Origin: DATDCY01 sp964513745
GTDB lineage: Bacteria; JAUVQV01; DATDCY01
NCBI GenBank assembly: GCA_964513745.1
Contig: CAZEOK010000081.1
Coordinates: forward strand, 1 to 14,300
DNA: 14,300 nt
Reading direction: 5' to 3'
Part shown: one piece after another, positions 1 to 5,846 of the stretch
Layout of the letters: every line of letters starts with the position of its first letter
Numbering within the stretch: the stretch's first letter is position 1
The notes under the pieces: model-generated
The model's input: only the letters and a program-made list of their open reading frames with translations
Told to the model about the DNA's origin: nothing
Database searches by the model: none
Position numbers and translations under genes: made by a program

Positions 1-48
1 ATCGGCGAGATGCTCGAAGAGAAGCGGCGCAGCCGGGAAGACGAGTAG
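1..48 (+). CDS. C-terminal end of an upstream gene (possibly ribosomal protein S1)
   Basis: The first 45 bases read in frame 1 as IGEMLEEKRRSREDE and stop at TAG 46-48. The tail is charged and looks like the end of a longer protein. In many deltaproteobacteria sppA follows rpsA, and S1 proteins often end in a short GD/EMLxEK-type charged tail, so an S1 C-terminus is a reasonable guess. Only 15 residues are visible and no domain can be recognised. A terminator-like hairpin directly downstream fits the end of a transcription unit. The S1 identity is inference from context. Confidence 0.5.
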   Translation: MGEMLEEKRRSREDE

Positions 49-59
49 CAGAAGCGAGT

Positions 60-94
60 GGCCGGAGGCGGTGGTGAATGAGCCGCCTCCGGCC
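60..94 (+). terminator. GC-rich hairpin after the upstream gene
   Basis: A perfect 12-bp inverted repeat (GGCCGGAGGCGG at 60-71 and CCGCCTCCGGCC at 83-94) encloses an 11-nt loop, 12 bases after stop codon 48. The following bases (GATGTTTCC) lack a proper T tract, so it may be a weak intrinsic terminator or an mRNA 3'-end stabiliser. The rest of 95-304 holds no gene I can support. Confidence 0.55.
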
Positions 95-304
95 GATGTT
101 TCCATGGTTAGGCATTGAAACGCTTGTGGAACAGCCTGAAGCCCAGGACTCTGTCCTCAATGAACTTTGCGTCTGCGTGCGCTGCGGGGTCCTGTCGCTG
201 CGGACCTCCATCGTGCTCCCTCCGGTCCGCCGACGGAGCCAACCCCTCCGCCGTTTCGATCTCAGCGGCAACGAGTTTCATGACCGAGGCTTGGTAGGGA
301 CACT

Positions 305-1219
305 ATGAGCAAAATCAGGTATCCCTTCCTCATCCTCGCCGGACTCTCGGCTGCCGTCGCGCTGATCATGGTGCTGACCGGCAGCGACCACCGTAGGCTC
401 CCGGGGGGGGCGTTCTCCAAAGACAAGGTGGCCGTCGTCGAGTTGAACGGCGTCATGACGAGTTCCCACGATGTGGGCAACCGGGCCGTGAGTGCGCGAA
501 AGATCATCGAGCAGATCAGGAAGCATCGCGACGACGACTCGGTGAAGGCCATCGTCCTGCGCGTCGACTCGCCGGGCGGAACCGTGGTGGCGGCCCAGGA
601 GATCCACGGGGAACTCACGAGGCTGCGCGAAGTCTCCGGCAAGAAAGTCGTGGTCTCGATGGGTGACCTGGCGGCGTCCGGCGGCTACTACGTTGCGTGC
701 GCCGCCGACCGGGTTTTCGCAAGCCCGGGGACGCTCACCGGCAGCATCGGCGTAATCATGCAGTTCCCCGTATACCAAGGGCTGTTCGGCAAGATCGGGG
801 TCGGGACGAACACCATCAAGAGCGGTGAGTTCAAGGACGTCGGGAACGGCGCACGCGAAATGACCGATCGCGACCGCAAGCTGCTCCAAGGCCTTGTCGA
901 CGACGTCTATGCCCAGTTCGTGGAGGCTGTGGCAGCGGGCCGGAACATGGCTCTGGAACGAGTGCGCCCCCTGGCCGATGGACGGGTCTACTCGGGTCGA
1001 CAGGCTAAGGACCTCGGTCTCGTTGACGAACTCGGTGACCTCGACGCCGCGATCGCGGCCGCCGGGAAGCTCGCCGGTATCGCGGGGACACCGGAGGTCC
1101 TCCGTGAGAAGCCACGCCGGGGCATCTGGGAACTGATCGACGCGCGCGTCTCGGGCATCCTCCCGGCGGCGTTCTCCCCCCTCACCGATCAGGCACGGCT
1201 TCTCTATCTCTGGCAGTGA
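305..1219 (+). CDS. sppA: signal peptide peptidase SppA, short (36K) type
   Basis: A 304-residue membrane-anchored serine protease that degrades cleaved signal peptides in the cytoplasmic membrane. Residues 7-24 form one hydrophobic segment (N-terminal anchor), followed by a ClpP/crotonase-like S49 peptidase domain from about residue 42. The nucleophile is Ser125 in LAASGGYY and the general base is Lys177 in SGEFKD. Their spacing of 52 residues matches the Ser/Lys dyad spacing known for the Bacillus SppA. RVDSPGG at 86-92 and the GTLTGSIGV segment at 142-150 are further family signatures. The length is that of the single-domain form, not the 67K E. coli form. The ATG is preceded by AGGGA at 6 bases. 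An eight-G run at 403-410 lies within codons 33-36, but the frame is intact. It converges with the next gene, with only 3 bases between stop codons. Confidence 0.95.
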   Translation: MSKIRYPFLILAGLSAAVALIMVLTGSDHRRLPGGAFSKDKVAVVELNGVMTSSHDVGNRAVSARKIIEQIRKHRDDDSVKAIVLRVDSPGGTVVAAQEIHGELTRLREVSGKKVVVSMGDLAASGGYYVACAADRVFASPGTLTGSIGVIMQFPVYQGLFGKIGVGTNTIKSGEFKDVGNGAREMTDRDRKLLQGLVDDVYAQFVEAVAAGRNMALERVRPLADGRVYSGRQAKDLGLVDELGDLDAAIAAAGKLAGIAGTPEVLREKPRRGIWELIDARVSGILPAAFSPLTDQARLLYLWQ

Positions 1220-1222
1220 TCG

Positions 1223-2386
1223 CTAGCAGGACTGCAGGACCAGGTGGCCGCGGCCTTCGAAGCGATAGCGCAGTGATTCCGCCTTCCCGACCAGCTTTTT
1301 AAGTTCCGGGACGAGCTCGGCCTCGTACGCGAGATCCTCGGTCCACGCCACGACCGCCTCCGGCCGCACGAGTGTCGGCAGGTCGGCAACGACGGGGATG
1401 ACGATCGGGCCCCCGCGCACCGCAAGCACGAGCTGCCCGGCACCGCTGAGTTCAGCAGCGAGAAAAGCCTCCTTGACCAGCCCGGTGCTCCCGAACGACA
1501 CCTCGATCCCCGTCCCGCACAGCACGAGCGACCCCCAGTTGACGAAGAGCCGTCCCCCGCCCAGGTGCAGCGTCTGCAAACCGCGACCGAGTCCCGAGAG
1601 CACGAGCTCCCCGTTGCCCTCGGCGCGCGCCAGGATGCCGTGCCGCTCGCCGAACTTCGACGCCGCCTTCTCCGCCTCGCGGGAGGCCGGAGCAAAAACC
1701 ACGATACCCCGGTGCCCGATACAGTACGTCGGATTGATGAAAACCTTTTCCCTGACCTTGATCAGCAGCTCGCCGACCCCGGCGCGCGCGAGTTCCGGCC
1801 CCTCGCCGGGTCCCGGCAGGCTCCTGTCCTTGAGCCACGCCGCGACATCGGATTCCGGGGCCGCCTCATGCCGCGGCGGCCCGCCATCGACGAAACGCGC
1901 CGGCGACTCGGCGTGCTCATCCCCGGTCCTCCGGGACGGCAGTCGGTGCCGAAGCCGTCCCCGAATCCCCGCTGCGCGCTCCTCGTCGCCGGAGCGCGTG
2001 TAGCAGTCGAGCGCCTTCTCCAGCAGGTGTTGGCGCTCGAGGCAGAGGCCGAGGCTGCGCAGGGCCATGACATCCCCCGGCTTGAGTCGCAGCAGCCGCT
2101 CGAAGGCATGCTGCGCCTCGGGGTACCGCTGGGCCTTGAAGCAGATCAACGCGAGGTTGGCGCAGTGGCCCGGCACGTCCGGCTCGAGTTCAACGAGTCG
2201 GGCATACGCCGCGACCGCGTCCTCGACGCTCCCGCGGCGGTAGAGCAGATAGGCGCGAAAATTCAACGCCGTTGCATCGCGAGGATTGTCCCGCAGCAGC
2301 CGACCGACGATCTCCTCGGCCTGTTCCGGGAGCCCCTGCTGGAACAGGTCCCGGGCCCGTTTGAGCAGGGCTGAGGTGTCGCTCAT
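1223..2386 (-). CDS. TPR protein with C-terminal AIM24 domain
   Basis: The 387-residue predicted protein has no signal peptide. Residues 5-145 contain about four tetratricopeptide units (for example DATALNFRAYLLYRRGSVED from 37, then helices around 73-100 and 106-131). A low-complexity, proline/charge-rich linker follows (150-200). From about 203 to the end it resembles the AIM24 family (formerly DUF124): INPTYCIGHRG, a Gly-rich beta-strand series, RPEAVVAWTEDLAYE at 341-355 and a closing RFEGRGHLVLQS. AIM24 proteins are beta-rich; the yeast member affects the mitochondrial inner membrane, but bacterial roles are unknown. The ATG lies 12 bases after the lipoprotein gene's stop with no clear Shine-Dalgarno sequence, so translation probably depends on that neighbour. 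Domain calls are fairly firm, function is not. Confidence 0.85.
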   Translation of the reverse strand: MSDTSALLKRARDLFQQGLPEQAEEIVGRLLRDNPRDATALNFRAYLLYRRGSVEDAVAAYARLVELEPDVPGHCANLALICFKAQRYPEAQHAFERLLRLKPGDVMALRSLGLCLERQHLLEKALDCYTRSGDEERAAGIRGRLRHRLPSRRTGDEHAESPARFVDGGPPRHEAAPESDVAAWLKDRSLPGPGEGPELARAGVGELLIKVREKVFINPTYCIGHRGIVVFAPASREAEKAASKFGERHGILARAEGNGELVLSGLGRGLQTLHLGGGRLFVNWGSLVLCGTGIEVSFGSTGLVKEAFLAAELSGAGQLVLAVRGGPIVIPVVADLPTLVRPEAVVAWTEDLAYEAELVPELKKLVGKAESLRYRFEGRGHLVLQSC

Positions 2387-2398
2387 GGCAACCGGTGG

Positions 2399-2950
2399 CT
2401 AGATGCCGTCGATGGCGAACGGCGGGTCGCCGCGATAATCGAGAAGGCGCAGGCTCGTGTCGCTTTTCAGGAACAGGAACACCGTTTCCCCACGCCGCGC
2501 GTCAACGCTGCCGTCGCGCCGGGTGACGCTGCGGGCCCACTCGGCTCTGACGCTGACTCTCCCCTCCTCCTCGGTAACCGCGCGGACCGCTACTACGGCG
2601 CCGCTGGACGTTGAATCCGCTATAAGCGCCTTGAGCGAGGTCTCGAGCGTGGTGTAGCTCCGGTAGAAGCCGCGCGAGACCTTGGCGAGAAAACCTTCGG
2701 CATCGCCGGCGGCGAAAGCATCGCCAAGCTGGACGACCTGCTGCCAGGCAAAGCGCTCGACGGTGCCGAGATCAGCGGGCGGTACGGTCGGTGCCAATTT
2801 CGGGGCCTGCGGCTTCGACTCCGCTGACGGCGGGACCGCGGCACCCGACCTGGGCTGGGTCGCTCCTGCGCAGGCGCCGAGCAGGAACGCTGTTGCCGCG
2901 GGAAGCATGACTAAACGAATTGAGCGGACGACCGCGGGCCGGACGTTCAT
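2399..2950 (-). CDS. NTF2-like predicted lipoprotein
   Basis: 183 residues. The N-terminus is a lipoprotein signal: basic residues, a hydrophobic core at 13-24, then LLGAC with the acylated Cys27. An Ala/Pro-rich spacer (28-57) precedes a roughly 110-residue domain. That domain has helices (ERFAWQQVVQLGDAFAAGD), the FYRSYTTL segment and beta strands ending in LRLLDYRGDPPF, a pattern like NTF2/SnoaL-fold domains. No catalytic role can be read from it. I chose ATG 2950 because GGAGG sits 8 bases upstream. A longer frame reaches 2989, but that start would sit at the predicted transcription start. It has its own promoter (2996-3024) and likely forms a two-gene unit with the TPR-AIM24 gene. Family-level homologues are known as uncharacterised envelope proteins. 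Confidence 0.82.
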   Translation of the reverse strand: MNVRPAVVRSIRLVMLPAATAFLLGACAGATQPRSGAAVPPSAESKPQAPKLAPTVPPADLGTVERFAWQQVVQLGDAFAAGDAEGFLAKVSRGFYRSYTTLETSLKALIADSTSSGAVVAVRAVTEEEGRVSVRAEWARSVTRRDGSVDARRGETVFLFLKSDTSLRLLDYRGDPPFAIDGI

Positions 2951-2995
2951 GAGGTACCTCCAGTTGGGTGTTAGCCGGATGAAACACACTTGGTG

Positions 2996-3024
2996 ATGCT
3001 ATTCTTGGGCGCCAGTATCGTCAA
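2996..3024 (-). promoter_or_regulatory. sigma70-type promoter of the NTF2-like lipoprotein gene
   Basis: On the minus strand TTGACG (3024-3019, 5 of 6 to consensus) and TAGCAT (3001-2996, 4 of 6) are separated by exactly 17 bases. The predicted start is near 2989, giving a leader of about 39 nt with a GGAGG ribosome binding site. This suggests the lipoprotein and TPR-AIM24 genes can be transcribed independently of the ileS-dus unit. Pattern reading only. Confidence 0.55.
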
Positions 3025-3075
3025 GCCCCGGGGCACGCAAGAACGGCTCGCACGGGAGGCGCACGGCAATCACGC

Positions 3076-3507
3076 CTACGCGGGCGTCTGGCGCGGTCGG
3101 GCCGGGGATTGCGCGAGACTTTCGATCGTCTCGGCTCCGATCAACTCCCCCGCCCCCATCCCCGGACAATCCGCCGCCTCCCGTTCCCAGGACTCGGGGG
3201 TGGCGATGATGCGCGCCCAGAACGGCCAGGTCCGGCACTGACGAGGACGCACTGCGTAGGCGCGGCAGCCGCGACCAACCTCGTAAAGGATGCAACGCCC
3301 GTCGGACTCCTCGCGCAGGCTCAACGCGCCGTCGACGCGCCGGGTTTGCCGGGCAAGAAATGCCGGGGGCGCCACGCCAAGGCAGTCGGCGATCGAGACG
3401 ATATCCTCGGGCTGAAGCCAGACGTACCCGGGAGCCCCTGTACAACAGGCGCCACAGCGACGGCAGCCGAAGCGCAACCCCGCCACGTACCAGGGGGAAG
3501 CGCTCAC
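3076..3507 (-). CDS. YkgJ-family cysteine cluster protein
   Basis: 143 residues with the hallmark N-terminal cysteine cluster C15-x2-C18-x2-C21-C22. Further cysteines follow at 72, 81 and 91 in the pattern GRC...GCRAYAVRPRQCRTWPF, and at 114. This is the YkgJ/UPF0153 family, thought to bind zinc or an iron-sulfur cluster; its biochemical role is not established. The start is GTG 3507, which overlaps the dus stop codon as GTGA, with GGGGAG about 8 bases upstream, so translation is probably coupled to the tRNA-dihydrouridine synthase. That coupling and the co-orientation suggest a role connected to tRNA modification or to maturing a metal site. That link is inference. Confidence 0.9.
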   Translation of the reverse strand: MSASPWYVAGLRFGCRRCGACCTGAPGYVWLQPEDIVSIADCLGVAPPAFLARQTRRVDGALSLREESDGRCILYEVGRGCRAYAVRPRQCRTWPFWARIIATPESWEREAADCPGMGAGELIGAETIESLAQSPARPRQTPA

Positions 3508-4529
3508 GCGAGCGTCTCCCCGTCATCATGCTGGCGGGCGAAAAAGTCCCTGGCCACGGTCCTGGCCGTACGTACATCCGGAGCGTTCTGGATCGCCTTC
3601 CAGAGCTGGTGCCCGAATTTATAATTCTTTGCATAGTAGCCGGTGAACTCGCGCAGCCGATAAAGATCGCGCGGCTGGCTGTAGTGCTCGCGCAGCAACT
3701 TTGCGAGGCGGCGATAGACGGCGCTGCGCGTCCGCAAACGAAGGGGCGGGACCGGCAAGCCCCAGCGCACGGAGATCTCACGGAAAATCCAGGGACGCTC
3801 GACAGCCGCGCGCCCGATCATGACGCCGCTGCAGCCGGTCTCGGAGAACATCCGTTCGGCGTCCTCGGCCGAGCGCACATCACCGTTGCCGATGACCGGG
3901 ATGCGCACCGCGGCGGCAACCGCGGCGATCGGCTCCCAGCGCGCCGGGCGACAGAGCTTCTCGCGCGCGGTGCGGCCATGGACGACTATGGCGTCGGCGC
4001 CGGCGGTCTGGAGCATCTGGACGAAATCAAGAAGCCGGCCGCGATCCTCATCGGCGCGCATTTTGAATATCAGCGGCCCCGGTGCGGCGGCCCGCATGGC
4101 CTCGGCCATGCGCCAGGCGCGCCCGAGATCGCGGGTCAGCGCCGCACCGGCCCCCTGCTTGAGGATCTCGGGTGCCGGGCAGCCGAAGTTGAGGTCCCAG
4201 ACCTCCGGGCGCCAGGCCTGGCCAGCGGCCACCGCCGGGTGTATCTGCTCCGGCTCCGCGGCGAAAATCTGCAGGCAGAGCGGCCGCGCCTTTTCCGGGC
4301 TGGAGAGAAAGCGCGAGTTCCCGGGCACCTCGTGGCGCAGCGCGCGGGCGCTGAGCATCTCGGAGTAAAACAGGCCGACTCCGCCGAGCTCTCCGAGCAG
4401 CCGGCGCAGCGGCGCATGCGTGAGCCCGGCCATCGGCGCGAGCACCAGCGGCGGAAATACGCGCAGGGACCCGATCTCGAGAGGCGCGGGACGGAACTGC
4501 TCCGGGGGGTGGGCGGGCTCGGACACCAA
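3504..4529 (-). CDS. dusB: tRNA-dihydrouridine synthase (DusB-like)
   Basis: About 341 residues, an FMN-dependent TIM-barrel enzyme that reduces uridines in the tRNA D-loop. Visible motifs are APMAGLTHAPLR at 31-42 (FMN binding; family usually MAGVTDxxFR), WDLNFGCPAP with the catalytic Cys117, LKQGAGAAL at 123-131, FKMR with Lys156, VVHGRT at 183-187, GNGDV at 214-218 and MIGRAA at 237-242. A C-terminal helical tRNA-binding part follows (YRRLAKLL...LREFTGYYAKNY). The start is uncertain by one codon: TTG 4529 and GTG 4526 are adjacent, neither with a strong Shine-Dalgarno sequence. The gene begins 2-5 bases after the PilW-like gene stops and ends overlapping the YkgJ gene. The assignment to DusB rather than another Dus clade rests on length and overall motif layout. 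Confidence 0.93.
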   Translation of the reverse strand: MVSEPAHPPEQFRPAPLEIGSLRVFPPLVLAPMAGLTHAPLRRLLGELGGVGLFYSEMLSARALRHEVPGNSRFLSSPEKARPLCLQIFAAEPEQIHPAVAAGQAWRPEVWDLNFGCPAPEILKQGAGAALTRDLGRAWRMAEAMRAAAPGPLIFKMRADEDRGRLLDFVQMLQTAGADAIVVHGRTAREKLCRPARWEPIAAVAAAVRIPVIGNGDVRSAEDAERMFSETGCSGVMIGRAAVERPWIFREISVRWGLPVPPLRLRTRSAVYRRLAKLLREHYSQPRDLYRLREFTGYYAKNYKFGHQLWKAIQNAPDVRTARTVARDFFARQHDDGETLA

Positions 4530-4531
4530 GG

Positions 4532-5308
4532 CTACTTCAGAAGCTTCAGGTAGGTGCGCGACTGCTCACCGAGATCGCCAGCGGGGTCCAACTCGACGAC
4601 TCGGCGAAACTGTGCGGCGGCATCGACCCGCCGGCCGAGCTTGAAGAACACCATGCCCAGCTCATAGCGCGTGCGCGCGACATCCGGGCGCATCTGCAGG
4701 GCTGCCATGAAGGCCTTCTCGGCTTCGGCCAGGCGGCCGAGGCGGGCGTACGACATGCCGAGCTGGAACCGGGCGTCGGGGTTGTTGGGAAGGATCGCCA
4801 GGGAGCGCTCGTAGGCCTCGACCGCGGCAGCGAAGTCGCCGAGCTGGTACTCGACGGAGCCGAGATTGTTCGCGGCGAACTCCGGGTTCGGGTAGGCAAG
4901 GTTTGCCAGGGCCTTGCGGAACTGCACCGCCGCGTCCGAGAGCCGCCCTTGATTGATGTAGATCATACCCAGGTTGTTGTGCGCTTCGGCGCGGTTCGGG
5001 TCCAGCTCGAGGGCCCGCAGCGTCTCTCGCTCCGCAAGCGGGTAGTCCTTGTCGTAGAGGTAGAACGTCCCGAGCAACAGATGGTATTCGGGATTCTTGG
5101 GGGCAAGCCGGATGGCCAGGGTCAGTTCGGGATACGCCGCACGGCGATTGATCTCGCTCTTGATGCCACCGGGCTGCTGCAGCGCCGCCGTGGCCATGCG
5201 ATAGTGCGCGTCCGCGTCCTGCGTTCGCCGGGCGGGAAGCCCGGCGCATGCAGCGAGCCAGCAGGACATGGCGGCGCAACACAGCACGGGGATTCGGCGA
5301 CTGCGCAC
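4532..5308 (-). CDS. TPR lipoprotein, PilW/PilF-like (type IV pilus assembly)
   Basis: 258 residues. The N-terminus has a basic start, a hydrophobic stretch and lipobox LAAC with Cys21, so it is probably outer-membrane anchored. From about residue 33 it is nearly all tetratricopeptide repeats, roughly six units (for example AEAHNNLGMIYINQGRLSDA and PDARFQLGMSYARLGRLAEA). The segment LANLAYPNPEFAANNLG resembles the YPTPE-x-A-NNLG element of PilF/PilW, the pilotin-like proteins that help PilQ secretin assembly. No other pilus gene is in view, so the pilus role is family inference. The start is GTG 5308 with GGGGGAG just upstream, slightly too close. It follows the FxLYD-like gene by 8 bases and nearly abuts dusB. 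Confidence 0.85.
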   Translation of the reverse strand: MRSRRIPVLCCAAMSCWLAACAGLPARRTQDADAHYRMATAALQQPGGIKSEINRRAAYPELTLAIRLAPKNPEYHLLLGTFYLYDKDYPLAERETLRALELDPNRAEAHNNLGMIYINQGRLSDAAVQFRKALANLAYPNPEFAANNLGSVEYQLGDFAAAVEAYERSLAILPNNPDARFQLGMSYARLGRLAEAEKAFMAALQMRPDVARTRYELGMVFFKLGRRVDAAAQFRRVVELDPAGDLGEQSRTYLKLLK

Positions 5309-5316
5309 GGCTCCCC

Positions 5317-5796
5317 CTACTCCTCGATCACGTCGATGATGATGAAGTCGGTGCGGTAGTCGGTACGCGCCACCGTTTCCGAGGCCAGCGGGGCGCAGAT
5401 CTCGAAGACCCCTGCCTGGTCCACGAGGAGGTTGGTCGAGAAGCTGTCGACCGAGTTTTCGTCCGTGCCGGGAGTGACCTCCCCGTTGAAGACGTTGACC
5501 CGGTAACTGCCAAGCAGGTGGTCAGACGCATCGAACACGTCGACGGTGATGAACACCTCGTCGACATCGAGATCGCCCGTGTTCCTGACCGTACCCCAGA
5601 GGACGGCGTCTCCGTTGGAACAGCCATCGCTGATCCCGCTCGCCCGGTCGATCGCGATCTCGCCCTCCAGCGTGACCTCGGCCACGGGCTGGTCCGGGGT
5701 GAACGGCGTCCCGGGGAGGTAGTCGTCGAACAGGGTACACCCCGGCGCGAAACCCAGGATGGTCGCGAGCAGCAGCGCCCGGGGAAACCTCGACAT
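5317..5796 (-). CDS. FxLYD-like predicted secreted protein or lipoprotein
   Basis: 159 residues from ATG 5796. Residues 7-17 form a short hydrophobic signal, with Cys20 in FAPGC. That is a weak lipobox (Ala at -3, Pro at -2), so it could be a lipoprotein or a plain secreted protein. The mature part is a single beta-sandwich-like domain: AIDRASGISDGCSNG, LWGTVRNTGDLDVDEV, VDVFDASDHLLGSYRV, then VTPGTDENSVDSFS. This follows the FxLYD pattern (GxVxNxG...V.V.v.D..G..l). Function is unknown; such domains occur in envelope proteins. No strong Shine-Dalgarno sequence precedes the ATG, and an in-frame GTG 18 bases upstream is an alternative. The frame stays open further 5' into ileS, but that is codon shadow. 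It lies 50 bases after ileS. Confidence 0.75.
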   Translation of the reverse strand: MSRFPRALLLATILGFAPGCTLFDDYLPGTPFTPDQPVAEVTLEGEIAIDRASGISDGCSNGDAVLWGTVRNTGDLDVDEVFITVDVFDASDHLLGSYRVNVFNGEVTPGTDENSVDSFSTNLLVDQAGVFEICAPLASETVARTDYRTDFIIIDVIEE

Positions 5797-5846
5797 GCGC
5801 ACGTACGAAATCACGGGTTCATTATTTCCGCACCATGGGAACACTG

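Noticed and set aside
78..308. 76-codon frame between the upstream gene and sppA
   Set aside because: Its start lies in the hairpin loop at 72-82, it has no ribosome binding site, and the translation looks like non-coding GC-rich DNA.
3360..4553. Open frame of 397 codons on the plus strand opposite dusB
   Set aside because: It mirrors the motif-verified Dus gene and has no domain or start signal of its own.
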